DNA from: Sulfurimonas sp.
Lineage (GTDB): Bacteria; Campylobacterota; Campylobacteria; Campylobacterales; Sulfurimonadaceae
Direction of reading: 5' to 3'
DNA: 34,296 bases
Assembly (NCBI GenBank): GCA_027060825.1
Contig: JALSWC010000222.1
Span: 1-34,296 of the forward strand
The position numbers and the translations under genes are program-made. The notes beneath the pieces were generated by a model. The model was not told where the DNA came from. It did no database searches and saw only the letters and a program-made list of their open reading frames with translations. Below are positions 7,967-16,194 of this stretch, one piece after another. Numbering within the stretch: the first letter of the stretch is position 1; each line of letters begins with the position of its first letter.

Positions 7967-8661
7967 TACTTTTGTGCTAACTTATCTACCATATTCATAA
8001 CAAACGCAGCACTCTGCACTGCACTTGTCTCTAAAAATTCATCAAAAGAGAAACTAGCATCCATATCTGCTGCATCACTAATTGCACGCAATATAAAAAA
8101 TGGAACATTTAAAGCATCACAAACAACTGCAACGCTAGCACCCTCCATTTCCAAAGCATCTGCACCAAAAGTATCGCCTATCCAATCTTTACGCGCTTCA
8201 TCAGCCACAAACTGATCGCCTGTTGCTATAACGCCTTCTTTAAGAGATTTTTGCATCTCTTTTGCTACTTCATGAGCCAAGCTATTTAACTCTATATCAC
8301 TCTCAACAAAGACAGCACCCTCAGGCACATACCCAAAAGGGTGACCAAAGGCAGTAATATCTAAATCATGTTGTGCTAGTTTTGTTGCTACTATTAAGTC
8401 ACCAACTTTTAAATCTGAAGATATTGCACCAGCTACACCAGAAAAAAGTAATTTTTCTGCACCAAAATGTTCGCATAATGTTGCCGCAGTCAGAGTGGAA
8501 AAAACTTTTCCTATTTTTGAGTAGGCTATGACTAAGTTTAAGCCTTTATATTGTGCTTCGTAGTAATTGTTTCCAGCATAAGAAGTTGTTTTATACTCAC
8601 CTACTCTCTCCAAAATTGGAGCTATCTCTTCAGGCATTGCACCCATTATTGCTATTGTCAT
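7966..8661 (-). CDS. mtnN: 5'-methylthioadenosine/S-adenosylhomocysteine nucleosidase
   Basis: 231 residues, the usual family length. It opens with IMGAMPEE (5-12), matching the E. coli enzyme's start region with acid Glu12. It has SGVAGA (74-79), MEG at 172-174 (substrate ribose contact) and ISDAAD with catalytic Asp196. It cleaves adenine from methylthioadenosine and S-adenosylhomocysteine, recycling methylation and autoinducer-2 by-products. In Campylobacterota the same enzyme also acts on 6-amino-6-deoxyfutalosine in menaquinone synthesis; that role here is inferred from the lineage. The start is inside the nitrilase-family gene upstream (32-base overlap) and the stop overlaps the ttcA-like start, so the three genes probably form one transcription unit. 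Confidence 0.95.
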   Translation of the reverse strand: MTIAIMGAMPEEIAPILERVGEYKTTSYAGNNYYEAQYKGLNLVIAYSKIGKVFSTLTAATLCEHFGAEKLLFSGVAGAISSDLKVGDLIVATKLAQHDLDITAFGHPFGYVPEGAVFVESDIELNSLAHEVAKEMQKSLKEGVIATGDQFVADEARKDWIGDTFGADALEMEGASVAVVCDALNVPFFILRAISDAADMDASFSFDEFLETSAVQSAAFVMNMVDKLAQK

Positions 8662-9388
8662 CTCTTTTATCCTCTATTTCAAATGTTTTTATCTCTTCTT
8701 TAAAGAGGGGAAGTTTTTCTACTATCTCACCACTCTGCTTCACTAAACAACTTCCACCCCAAAAACCAAGTCCGTCTTCAAAACCTACTCTATTGACAAA
8801 AATAAGCTCTGCTTGAGACTCTTTGGCTACTTTCGTAATAATACTCTGCCACTTCTGCTGAATTTTTAGTCCTGTATTAGAAAAACCACGAGCAGGTGAT
8901 GCAACAAGCACTATAATCAAATCAGGATTGAGTTTTATTAATTCTTTATGAACGCTACTGTGCCATAAATCTTCACAAATAAGCATAGATATTTTTTTAC
9001 CATTACACTCAAAAGCTTCAAATTTATCGCCACCTTCAAAGTATCTCGCCTCTTCAAACATTCCATAATTTGGTAGATGAACTTTAATATGTTTAGAAAT
9101 AAGCTCTCCTCCACTAAAATAGAGAGCTGCGTTTCTAAATATATTCTCATCTCTTAAAGCAAGACCTACGGCAATATCTATCTCTTTACTTAATTGCATC
9201 AATTTATCTAACTCTTCTAATGACCAAGCATCCTCAAAGAGTTTATCTTGTAAAAGATAGCCACTCAAAGAGAGTTCAGGAAAAACTATAAGGTCTGAAC
9301 TCTCTTTTACATGAGTAATTATTTCTAAAACATCTTCTAAATTTGAACAATTTAGCTTCGGTGCAGTTTGTGCAAGTGTTACTCTCAT
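8630..9388 (-). CDS. Carbon-nitrogen hydrolase of the nitrilase superfamily
   Basis: 252 residues with the complete Glu-Lys-Cys catalytic triad of the superfamily: Glu38 in FPEL, Lys102 before HLPNYG, and Cys138 in ICEDLWH. The block YGMFEEARYFEGG (108-120) is also typical. These enzymes hydrolyse amides or carbamoyl groups through a cysteine thioester. The substrate cannot be read; the LPNYGMF..R pattern is closest to glutaminase domains of NAD+ synthetase and related amidases, but there is no synthetase domain. It follows fabD after one base and overlaps mtnN by 32 bases at its 3' end. Confidence 0.82.
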   Translation of the reverse strand: MRVTLAQTAPKLNCSNLEDVLEIITHVKESSDLIVFPELSLSGYLLQDKLFEDAWSLEELDKLMQLSKEIDIAVGLALRDENIFRNAALYFSGGELISKHIKVHLPNYGMFEEARYFEGGDKFEAFECNGKKISMLICEDLWHSSVHKELIKLNPDLIIVLVASPARGFSNTGLKIQQKWQSIITKVAKESQAELIFVNRVGFEDGLGFWGGSCLVKQSGEIVEKLPLFKEEIKTFEIEDKRDDNSNNGCNA

Positions 9389-9389
9389 A

Positions 9390-10328
9390 TTAGGAGCAAA
9401 TTTCCTCTTTAACTTTTTCTAACGATGCCATATCTGAGATATTAAGCGTTTTTAACTCTTTTGCAATTCTTCTATTAAGCCCTTTTAAAACAACACCATT
9501 TCCAAACTCTATTGCCATATCCACTTCAGGAGCAATAGCTTGAATTGACTGTTTATATTTTACAGGTTTCACAAGTTGATCTTTTAAAAGTTGTACTGCT
9601 TCTGCTTTCGTAGCATATGGTTTTGTAGTAACATTTGAAATAACAGGTGCTTCAAAATTATCTGTAATATATTTCTCCATTAACTCAGCCAAAGGTGCTT
9701 GTGCAGGTGCTAAAATATCACAATGAGAGGCAACTGACATATTTAAAAGCAATGCTCTTTTTGCACCAGCATCTTTAAAAGTCTGCTCTAATGAAACTAA
9801 ATCTGACTTCATACCAGCAACAACAAGTTGTCCATCTTGATTATAGTTTGCAGGCCAAACCTTTTTACCATCAGCTTGTGCATCTGAACAAATTTTTTCA
9901 ACACTAGCATCGTCGAGACCTACTATAGCCATCATACCAGCATCTATTGTATCGCATGCCTCTTGCATTAATGCACCTCGTTTATGTACAAGTTCTACAG
10001 CATCAACATAATCAATAGCACCAGTTGCACATAAAGCAGAAAATTCACCTAAAGAGTGCCCTAAAAAAAATTCTACTTTTATATCTGAACACTCTGCTTT
10101 AAATAGCTTGTAGGCAATCATTTGAACAAGTAAAATAGCAGGCTGTGTATAAGCAGTTTGCCCAAGTTTTTCATTCTCTTGAAAAATTATTTCTTTAAAA
10201 TCAACACCTATTCTATCTCCAGCTTTTTCAAACATTTCACGAGCAAGTTTTGAATTTTCATAAAAATCTTTTCCCATTCCAACTGCTTGCGAACCTTGTC
10301 CTGCAAATATCATTGCTATTTTACTCAT
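9390..10328 (-). CDS. fabD: Malonyl-CoA:ACP transacylase
   Basis: 312 residues, the normal FabD length. The N-terminal GQGSQ (10-14) forms the oxyanion region, GHSLGE places the nucleophile at Ser92, Arg117 lies in the KRGALM block and binds the malonyl carboxylate, and His202 in ASHCD completes the catalytic pair. It transfers malonyl from CoA to acyl carrier protein, supplying fatty acid elongation in the cytoplasm. It starts immediately after the regulator gene at 10329-11096 ends, with no spacer, so the two are almost certainly co-transcribed. The other fatty acid genes are not in the window. Confidence 0.96.
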   Translation of the reverse strand: MSKIAMIFAGQGSQAVGMGKDFYENSKLAREMFEKAGDRIGVDFKEIIFQENEKLGQTAYTQPAILLVQMIAYKLFKAECSDIKVEFFLGHSLGEFSALCATGAIDYVDAVELVHKRGALMQEACDTIDAGMMAIVGLDDASVEKICSDAQADGKKVWPANYNQDGQLVVAGMKSDLVSLEQTFKDAGAKRALLLNMSVASHCDILAPAQAPLAELMEKYITDNFEAPVISNVTTKPYATKAEAVQLLKDQLVKPVKYKQSIQAIAPEVDMAIEFGNGVVLKGLNRRIAKELKTLNISDMASLEKVKEEICS

Positions 10329-11096
10329 TTACTTTCCTTTTTCTAAATATTGTTTGTTCTCAGATATTTTTTTTCTTAGTGTATTTCTATTTAAGCCCAG
10401 CTTATCTGAAAGCTGGAGCTGAGACTTATATTTTTTCAAACCAGCTTTAATAAGTGGTGCTTCATATAAATAAAGAAATTTTTTATAATCATTTTTAGAA
10501 CCAAGTTTCTCGTAAAAATAATTTTCAAGTAACTCCATCAAATCTCTATCTTTTATCTCTTGTAAAAGGTAAGTAATCATCACTTGCCGTCTTAAAGAGT
10601 GTCCATTTCGAGATAAATCAGGCGTCATATTTTCTAAAGAACATAGCTCTTTACTACCACCAAAAAGTCCATGTGCTTCTTCTAAAAAAAGTTCTATTAA
10701 AGCATTTATATCCTCAGTTCTTTCACTTAAGGGGGGTAAATCAACCTTTATACTACAAAGTTCTTCAATCTCATGACTTATAGTATAATTTGATGATGTA
10801 GCAATAACACGCACGCTGTTTTTTTTTATAGATTCTACCACTCTTTGTATATTTGGAGATACATTAATATTACTAATTATAATTTCATTTGAAGATTCTA
10901 ATGCAGTAAGTAATTCATCAAAATTTGATGCATCATAGACCGTTGCATTAGGAAGAATAAAAGAAGCCAAAGTCTTTTTACCAATGCCAGAAGGACCAAT
11001 AATAAGTGCATTGACATTGAGTGTTTTTAAAAGAATGGCTGTCTTCTTAGCCTGCAAAGAGGCTTCTGAAGAGGTTATAAAATTAGTGGCATCCAC
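10329..11096 (-). CDS. Degenerate NtrC-like AAA+ protein with Fis-type DNA-binding end
   Basis: I place the start at a GTG (11094-11096), giving 255 residues beginning (M)DATNFITSSEAS. A longer reading to 11186 only reads the slyD 3' end out of frame (Lys- and Ala-rich, not protein-like). A Walker A GPSGIGKKT (34-42) and LPPLSER (120-126) are recognisable from the central domain of sigma-54 activators. The GAFTGA sigma-54 contact loop and the acidic Walker B pair are absent (IIISNINVS stands where LDE would be), so activation of sigma-54 polymerase is unlikely. The C-terminus (about 226-246) is a Fis-type helix-turn-helix. It is probably a DNA-binding regulator that has lost the ATPase cycle; the target is unknown. 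The start overlaps the slyD stop by 14 bases. Confidence 0.65.
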   Translation of the reverse strand: MDATNFITSSEASLQAKKTAILLKTLNVNALIIGPSGIGKKTLASFILPNATVYDASNFDELLTALESSNEIIISNINVSPNIQRVVESIKKNSVRVIATSSNYTISHEIEELCSIKVDLPPLSERTEDINALIELFLEEAHGLFGGSKELCSLENMTPDLSRNGHSLRRQVMITYLLQEIKDRDLMELLENYFYEKLGSKNDYKKFLYLYEAPLIKAGLKKYKSQLQLSDKLGLNRNTLRKKISENKQYLEKGK

Positions 11097-11604
11097 AGCC
11101 GCTGCCGCCACCAGTACCACAACATCCTTCCTCTTCTTTTTGGTTCTCAACAGGAACACCAGAAAGAATTTCATCAGCAGATGCATCTCTTACATTGTTA
11201 ATTGCAACTGTAAACATTAACTCTTTTCCAGCTAAAGGATGGTTAAAATCAATAATAACGCTATCATCTTTAATATCTTTAACGACAACTTGAACAGTAC
11301 CACCATCTTCACCTTGACCATAAAGAGTCATTCCCTCAGTTAAGTCAATTCCTGCAAATTGTTCTTTTGGAACCTCTTGCGTAGCGTCGGCATTATATTC
11401 ACCATAAGCATCTGCTGGTTTTACTAAAACATCAGCTTTATCACCAATATTCATATCTTTAATCCCACTCTCTAAACCTGGAATGATTTGACCTTTACCA
11501 TACATAAATACCAATGGAGCTCCGCTCATATTACTATCTACAACTTGATCTCCATCACGGACTTCATATTCTATTGAAACAACTTGATTTTCTTGAATTG
11601 ACAT
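11083..11604 (-). CDS. slyD: FKBP-type peptidyl-prolyl isomerase with metal-binding tail, SlyD
   Basis: 173 residues. The FKBP core with FMYGKGQIIPGLE (33-45) is interrupted by the insert-in-flap chaperone domain (about 70-125) and resumes with NHPLAGKEL (121-129), as in SlyD. The tail is short but Cys/Gly/His-rich (CCGTGGGSGCGCH, 161-173), fitting nickel binding and delivery to hydrogenase or urease maturation. It catalyses proline isomerisation and acts as a cytoplasmic chaperone. The codons for the metal-binding tail overlap the start of the downstream regulator gene. A 75-base gap separates the start from cpoB, with a possible -10 box at 11637. Confidence 0.94.
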   Translation of the reverse strand: MSIQENQVVSIEYEVRDGDQVVDSNMSGAPLVFMYGKGQIIPGLESGIKDMNIGDKADVLVKPADAYGEYNADATQEVPKEQFAGIDLTEGMTLYGQGEDGGTVQVVVKDIKDDSVIIDFNHPLAGKELMFTVAINNVRDASADEILSGVPVENQKEEEGCCGTGGGSGCGCH

Positions 11605-11636
11605 TTTTTACCCTTATAAATTAGTTTCGCGATTTT

Positions 11637-11642
11637 ATCATA
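11637..11642 (-). promoter_or_regulatory. Candidate -10 box upstream of slyD
   Basis: TATGAT on the minus strand lies 32 bases before the slyD start, in the largest gap (11605-11679) between the Tol-Pal cluster and slyD-fabD. It suggests that slyD, the regulator gene and fabD can be transcribed apart from tol-pal. No clear -35 box is seen, and read-through from tol-pal is equally possible. Confidence 0.3.
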
Positions 11643-11679
11643 ATATTCTATATTATTGCTGAAAATCATACAGCTAATT

Positions 11680-12591
11680 TTAAATATCCAAATATTTTTT
11701 AGCTTTTAGTGCTTCTTTTGAATTTGGATATTTTTCTACAATTGCATTAAAAAATGCATTTGCATGCTGTTTATCACCTGTTTTTGACATAGCAATTGCA
11801 GTATGTAGCATTAAGTTTGGCATATATGAAGCCTTTGAATACAGAGATGCACTCTTTTTAAAATAAGAAATTGCATTAGCATAATTTTTTCTTTTGAAAT
11901 ACATTTCACCAATCATATAATGCGAATAAGCAGGTTTATAATTGCGTTGAATTAAAGTTTCATAATCAGATATTGCATTTGTATATCGCTTTTGATTGTA
12001 GGCAACTTTTGCTTTGTTGTACAAACTACTACTGCTTATAACACTTTTTTTATTTTGTACTTTTCTTAGTTGCTCTAGCTCTTTTATAACAAGAGTTTTA
12101 AAATCATTTAAATTATTCACTAAAGTATTATAATCTACTTTTGTTACATAATCTAGATTTATGGCTTCTAATGATTTGCTTAACTGTAAATTCAAAGCTT
12201 TCATCTTTTGTATTGCTTGCTTATTTTCTTGAATAGAGAGACTTAATCTTTTTTGATATTCATTAATATTGCCAAATGATATATCTGAGGAGTGTTGTAT
12301 ATTTTGCAAATTCATCTTATTACTTTGTGCTTTTCTACTTAAACTTTCAATAATACTTTGGAGTCCATCAACTCTCTCTCGAAGCGAGTCTAATTGACTA
12401 GCTTGCGATTTACTCTTATCTGAAACTGTTTTGAGTTTTTTTTCTGTTGCTAGTAAGACTTTTTCATCTTTTGTTAGACCATAAGGATTATTACTAGTAA
12501 TATCTCCTGCACCAAATGCCGAAGGCTCAGCCCTTAACAATAACACCGGCGAGAAAATAAAAAATAAAAAATAAAATTTACTAAATTTCAT
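11680..12591 (-). CDS. cpoB: Tol-Pal system TPR protein CpoB/YbgF
   Basis: 303 residues. A hydrophobic signal peptide covers about 5-21, followed by the AEPSAFG segment typical of Campylobacterota homologues. A coiled-coil region (about 45-165, many Leu/Gln/Lys heptads) should trimerise the protein. The C-terminal part (about 190-303) is a run of TPR repeats with the YNQKRYTNAISDYE, YFKRKNYANAISYFK and KTGDKQHANAFF pattern. CpoB acts in the periplasm, linking Tol-Pal constriction with peptidoglycan synthesis in other Gram-negative bacteria. It follows pal by 11 bases in the tolQRAB-pal-cpoB order seen across Proteobacteria. Confidence 0.9.
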   Translation of the reverse strand: MKFSKFYFLFFIFSPVLLLRAEPSAFGAGDITSNNPYGLTKDEKVLLATEKKLKTVSDKSKSQASQLDSLRERVDGLQSIIESLSRKAQSNKMNLQNIQHSSDISFGNINEYQKRLSLSIQENKQAIQKMKALNLQLSKSLEAINLDYVTKVDYNTLVNNLNDFKTLVIKELEQLRKVQNKKSVISSSSLYNKAKVAYNQKRYTNAISDYETLIQRNYKPAYSHYMIGEMYFKRKNYANAISYFKKSASLYSKASYMPNLMLHTAIAMSKTGDKQHANAFFNAIVEKYPNSKEALKAKKYLDI

Positions 12592-12602
12592 CTATTGGAA
12601 AC

Positions 12603-13190
12603 TTATGGTAAAAGTTCAAAATTAACTCTACGGTTTTTCGCCCAGCACGCTCTTGTATGTGCTGTACATACAGGATTACTTTTACCATAACTTATCATGG
12701 AAATACGAGAAGCATCTATTCCATCTGCGACTAAAGCTTTCTTAACTGCATTTGCTCGGCGTAATCCTAATGCAAAATTATATTCGTCACTTCCCCATTC
12801 ATCACAATTCCCTTCCAATTTTACTTTATAAGCAGATGCTGATTTTTTTCCAATTACAGCTGCAGCATCAATTTTTTCTTCCATATCAGGTGTGATATTA
12901 TATTTGTCAAAAGCAAAATATATAGTTGGTAATTTACTCTCAATAGAATTCATAGTAGATTCACTTGTTGACGAATTTACTGATGAATTTACTGAACTAT
13001 TATCTTCACTTAAAACTGTTTCTGTCTCTACGGGCTGAACTTCTTGCGTAGTAGTAGTAGTAGTAGTAGGTACAACTTCTTTTACTGGATTATTATTCAC
13101 AGCCTTAGTATCTACAGCAGGTCCTTTTGAACTACATCCACTAAAAACTAATAGTGCTGCTACAACACCAGAAAGTACGATATTTTTCAT
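12603..13190 (-). CDS. pal: Peptidoglycan-associated lipoprotein Pal
   Basis: I choose the ATG at 13188-13190 (195 residues). It has GAGG 9-12 bases upstream, while the ATG at 13203-13205 sits on that ribosome site. The signal ends in a lipobox LVFSGC (Cys19 becomes the lipidated N-terminus). A Thr/Ser/Val-rich linker with seven consecutive Thr and repeated SSVN units follows. The C-terminal OmpA-like domain (about 80-195) has the IYFAFDKYNI and LEGNCDEWGSDEYN blocks that bind diaminopimelate in peptidoglycan. Pal anchors the outer membrane to the cell wall and partners with TolB. The linker carries a DNA triplet repeat that could vary in length. Confidence 0.95.
   Translation of the reverse strand: MKNIVLSGVVAALLVFSGCSSKGPAVDTKAVNNNPVKEVVPTTTTTTTQEVQPVETETVLSEDNSSVNSSVNSSTSESTMNSIESKLPTIYFAFDKYNITPDMEEKIDAAAVIGKKSASAYKVKLEGNCDEWGSDEYNFALGLRRANAVKKALVADGIDASRISMISYGKSNPVCTAHTRACWAKNRRVNFELLP
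13048..13068. repeat. (GTA)7 triplet repeat in the pal linker
   Basis: Seven uninterrupted GTA units on the plus strand, read as ACT threonine codons ending in one ACG on the coding strand. Copy changes would keep the frame and only alter the length of the Pal linker. Nearby, a 12-base unit (GAATTTACTGAT and variants, 12973-12999) encodes repeated SSVN. Confidence 0.9.
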
Positions 13191-13265
13191 ACTACATTTC
13201 CTCACTATTTAAAATTTATTTATTATACCTAAAAAAAGTAATAAAATTTAATGATTATAGGCTTT

Positions 13266-14516
13266 TTACCAGTCCATTGATTGTATTCTTCCTGATTTTA
13301 TAGGAAAAAGAAAATTTTTGTTCAAATTTAATCGTATTATTCCAATAGAACTTTGACCCTTATAGTTTTTAACAAATATAATTGCATCTCCATCTTTTGA
13401 AAATTTAGGAAATTCATTTACACCTGTGGCTGTAAGTCGTCTGATAAAGTCAGTTTGTGTTGAAACTAAATGAAGATTAAAAGTATTTTGACTAAAAGTC
13501 TTTGAACTCTCTCTTGCTTTATATACAATATAGTGTCCACTAGCACTACATGCAACATTACTTTTACCATAATAAACTACCTGATTTATTTCATTTGTCA
13601 ATAAGTTTTTTGTAAAAATATTAGGATATCCTAGCCTAGAGGAGACAAAGGCTATTGTCTCTTCATTCATAAATTGCCCATCAACATCAATACCACTATA
13701 GCTAGTTTCTCTCTTATATGTATGTTTTTTTACATCATACAAATAAATATCTGGCTGTCCATCCTTTGCCATCGTTAATAAAAGATGGTTACCATCATTA
13801 CTCACATCGGAACATACCATCATACCATCAGAAGAGATAATACTTTTTACAGAAGCCGTTTTAATATTTATATATTTCAAAGTAGGTTTATCATCATCTA
13901 AAGATGTATAATAAAAAGCAGTTTGCGCCTGATTCGCCCATTTTGGGAAAAGATTAAGCCCACCTTGAATTATTATATGTTGGTATGTTAATGTATAATC
14001 AGCAATAATTATTTCACTTTTTTTAGGAGCAACAACTTTAGCAAATATAACTTTTTTCTTCATCCAACTCACTGGCTTCGCACCCATATATTCATTTATA
14101 TCATAAGCAATTGCATGTGAAACAAACACATATATATCTTTTCTATTAACACGGTAATTTTTAGAAAAAACTTCATTATCATTTTGAAGTAATTTCATCT
14201 GAATATTCATGGCATCATTGTCATCTTCAAATATTTTATATCGTAAAACATATTTCATATCTTTGTCAGCCACCAGTACAGAACTATCATTATAAGGTAC
14301 AGTTTGATAATGTCTATCTACATTAAAGAGTGAAATAACATTCAAATCAGCAACAAGAGCTTTAAAAAATTTTAACTTGAATGTATGATCATAACTAATA
14401 GAAGAGTCCTCAATAGCTAATGTTGGTAATGAATCTGCCTTTTTAACAACTTCAATAGTTGCATCACCTGCATATGCAATGTTAAACAATAAAAATAATA
14501 AAAATAAAATCTTCAA
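13266..14516 (-). CDS. tolB: Tol-Pal system periplasmic beta-propeller protein TolB
   Basis: 416 residues. The signal peptide ends after AYA (residue 16). An N-terminal alpha/beta domain (about 20-150) is followed by a beta-propeller made of repeats such as DGNHLLLTMAKDGQPDIYLYD and FSKDGDAIIFVKNYKGQSSIGII, the usual TolB propeller pattern. It sits in the periplasm, binds Pal and TolA, and helps outer membrane constriction at division. It lies between tolA (3-base gap) and pal (75 bases before the chosen pal start), in the standard order. Confidence 0.92.
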   Translation of the reverse strand: MKILFLLFLLFNIAYAGDATIEVVKKADSLPTLAIEDSSISYDHTFKLKFFKALVADLNVISLFNVDRHYQTVPYNDSSVLVADKDMKYVLRYKIFEDDNDAMNIQMKLLQNDNEVFSKNYRVNRKDIYVFVSHAIAYDINEYMGAKPVSWMKKKVIFAKVVAPKKSEIIIADYTLTYQHIIIQGGLNLFPKWANQAQTAFYYTSLDDDKPTLKYINIKTASVKSIISSDGMMVCSDVSNDGNHLLLTMAKDGQPDIYLYDVKKHTYKRETSYSGIDVDGQFMNEETIAFVSSRLGYPNIFTKNLLTNEINQVVYYGKSNVACSASGHYIVYKARESSKTFSQNTFNLHLVSTQTDFIRRLTATGVNEFPKFSKDGDAIIFVKNYKGQSSIGIIRLNLNKNFLFPIKSGRIQSMDW

Positions 14517-14519
14517 TCT

Positions 14520-15236
14520 CTACTCCTTAGATATTAATGTAACAGTTGTTGTACTCGTCTTTCCATTGGGATTAACAGGAAAAACCACATTCTTCAGTCT
14601 CTCTTTTATTTTATCAACTTCACTATTTAAAGCTGTACTAGAAGAATAGCTTAATACTCTAAAATCAAGCATTTTTCCAAAAGGGCCAAGCACAATTACA
14701 GTTTTAACACTATTTCCTTCTGTATTTGGCGGAACATTAAAATGTTCATAGACAATTGATTGAATTTTAGCTAAATATTCATTAACCTTTGTTGCACTTG
14801 AAAGAGTATTTAAAGTCTCATTTTCTTCTTTTTCTTCTAACTCATTAACTCTTTTTTCAATCGATTTCACTTGATTAAGCTTTTTAAACTTAATCTGCTT
14901 TTGGATTTCACTAATTCTCTTTGAATTTACTTTGCGTTTTTCCACTTTATGCTGAATCTTTTGTGTCCACACATTATTAAACAAGTTATTTACATCAATA
15001 TTTTTAGGTGATGAACTTGGAGTAACTGCTATTTTTTTTATAGAAGCTTTTGTTTTATTTACTATATTCTTTATAGGTGTAGGTGTAATAGAAACAGATA
15101 TATAATTCTTTTTTTTAAAACCATAAGTTTTAATATCTTTTACTTGAAACAGCATAACAACAAACATAAATAAAAAAAATATAAAGAGAAGAAAAGAGAT
15201 TATTCCACTGAAATAAAAGTATCGTTGATTATCCAT
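14520..15236 (-). CDS. tolA: Tol-Pal system protein TolA (TonB-like)
   Basis: 238 residues. One hydrophobic helix (about 9-33) anchors it in the inner membrane. A Lys/Glu-rich helical stretch (about 80-150) should span part of the periplasm. The C-terminal domain (about 155-238) has the VPPNTEGNSVKTVIVLGPFGKMLDFRV fold pattern of TolA/TonB ends. TolA transmits energy from the TolQR motor to TolB-Pal. It is shorter than E. coli TolA (421 residues), mainly in the helical middle region. The start overlaps the tolR 3' end by 8 bases. Confidence 0.85.
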   Translation of the reverse strand: MDNQRYFYFSGIISFLLFIFFLFMFVVMLFQVKDIKTYGFKKKNYISVSITPTPIKNIVNKTKASIKKIAVTPSSSPKNIDVNNLFNNVWTQKIQHKVEKRKVNSKRISEIQKQIKFKKLNQVKSIEKRVNELEEKEENETLNTLSSATKVNEYLAKIQSIVYEHFNVPPNTEGNSVKTVIVLGPFGKMLDFRVLSYSSSTALNSEVDKIKERLKNVVFPVNPNGKTSTTTVTLISKE

Positions 15237-15621
15237 TTGTTGCTAAAGATACCTCTGTAAATCCAGCCTGCTTTACAGCTGCTAAAACTGACATTACGAC
15301 ACCATAATCTAAACGCTTATCTGCACTTATTAAAACAGTGGCTTTTTTATTAAGTTTTTTAGCATAAAGGTAAAAATTATCAGTAAATGCATTTAATAAA
15401 AAATTATTGTTATTTATCTTTATGTTTTTATCTTTATCGATAGTAATATGTACAGGTGGAATTTTTGAAAGTTGTTGCGTTGCAGAACCTTGAGGTAATT
15501 TAATATTTTCTTCAAATATAATACTAGGAGCAATAACCATCAAAATTGCAAGTAAGACAAGCATCACATCTACAAGAGGAGTTATATTTAATTCTGGTTT
15601 TTCATCCCAATCATATAGCAT
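15229..15621 (-). CDS. tolR: Biopolymer transport protein TolR/ExbD
   Basis: 130 residues. A single N-terminal membrane helix contains NITPLVDVMLVLL (12-24) with Asp18, the proton-binding residue of the TolR/ExbD family. A small periplasmic domain follows (about 40-130), with ADKRLDYGVVMSVL near its end. It forms the proton-driven motor with TolQ. It overlaps tolA by 8 bases and follows tolQ by 4 bases. Family members ExbD and TolR are hard to separate by sequence; the tolB-pal context favours TolR. Confidence 0.9.
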   Translation of the reverse strand: MLYDWDEKPELNITPLVDVMLVLLAILMVIAPSIIFEENIKLPQGSATQQLSKIPPVHITIDKDKNIKINNNNFLLNAFTDNFYLYAKKLNKKATVLISADKRLDYGVVMSVLAAVKQAGFTEVSLATNG

Positions 15622-15625
15622 AATA

Positions 15626-16192
15626 CTATACCTTACGCGCTAATATTGCATCACTTTGCATTTGAAGATAACTAACAAGTTCATATGATTTTCTCTTAAG
15701 AATTTGATGATAAGTATATGCAAATACAGCTACAAATATTCCAGATGCAGTAGCCACTAATGCATCTGAAACTCCACTAGCAATAATACTCATTGTCCCA
15801 GATGTTTGACCTATATGAGTAAAAGTACCCAAGATAGAGACAACAGTCCCAAACAATCCAATAAAAGGAGAAGTTGATGCAATTACAGATAAAACAGAAA
15901 GACCCTTTGTAGCCTCTTTCGTTGCTGCAAGCATACCCAAACCTAAAACTTCTTTTGAAATAACATTACTTGTTTGTAAAAAATTATTTAAAAATGAGTT
16001 CTCTTTTACAGTAGTAGCCCCTAATAAAAGTGCTTCTAAAGAGGCACTTTCACGAGAAAGCCAGCTAGTAATAGAAAAGTATCTATAAAAAAATACCCAA
16101 TTTAACACCAAAAAGTAAACTGCCAATAAAGCCAGAACACCAATAGTAACAGGATGACTTTTAAGATAAAAATCTATTAAATTATTCAACAT
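15626..16192 (-). CDS. tolQ: Proton channel protein TolQ/ExbB
   Basis: 188 residues with three membrane helices (about 17-37, 102-125 and 137-161). The SPFIGLFGTVVSILGTF (108-124) and SDALVATASGIFVA (142-155) segments are the conserved pore helices of the MotA/TolQ/ExbB family. With TolR it forms the inner membrane proton-driven motor of the Tol-Pal system. It follows the end of atpC with a 2-base gap, so the tol genes are probably read through from the ATP synthase operon, as in other Campylobacterota. Confidence 0.92.
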   Translation of the reverse strand: MLNNLIDFYLKSHPVTIGVLALLAVYFLVLNWVFFYRYFSITSWLSRESASLEALLLGATTVKENSFLNNFLQTSNVISKEVLGLGMLAATKEATKGLSVLSVIASTSPFIGLFGTVVSILGTFTHIGQTSGTMSIIASGVSDALVATASGIFVAVFAYTYHQILKRKSYELVSYLQMQSDAILARKV

Positions 16193-16194
16193 CG

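Noticed and set aside
11097-11186. N-terminal extension of the NtrC-like gene
   Set aside because: This reads the slyD 3' end in another frame and gives a Lys- and Ala-rich stretch unlike any regulator N-terminus.
14109-14124. Possible parS-like site (about 12 of 16 positions match TGTTTCACGTGAAACA)
   Set aside because: It lies inside tolB codons, only the right half is well matched, and such partial matches are expected by chance.
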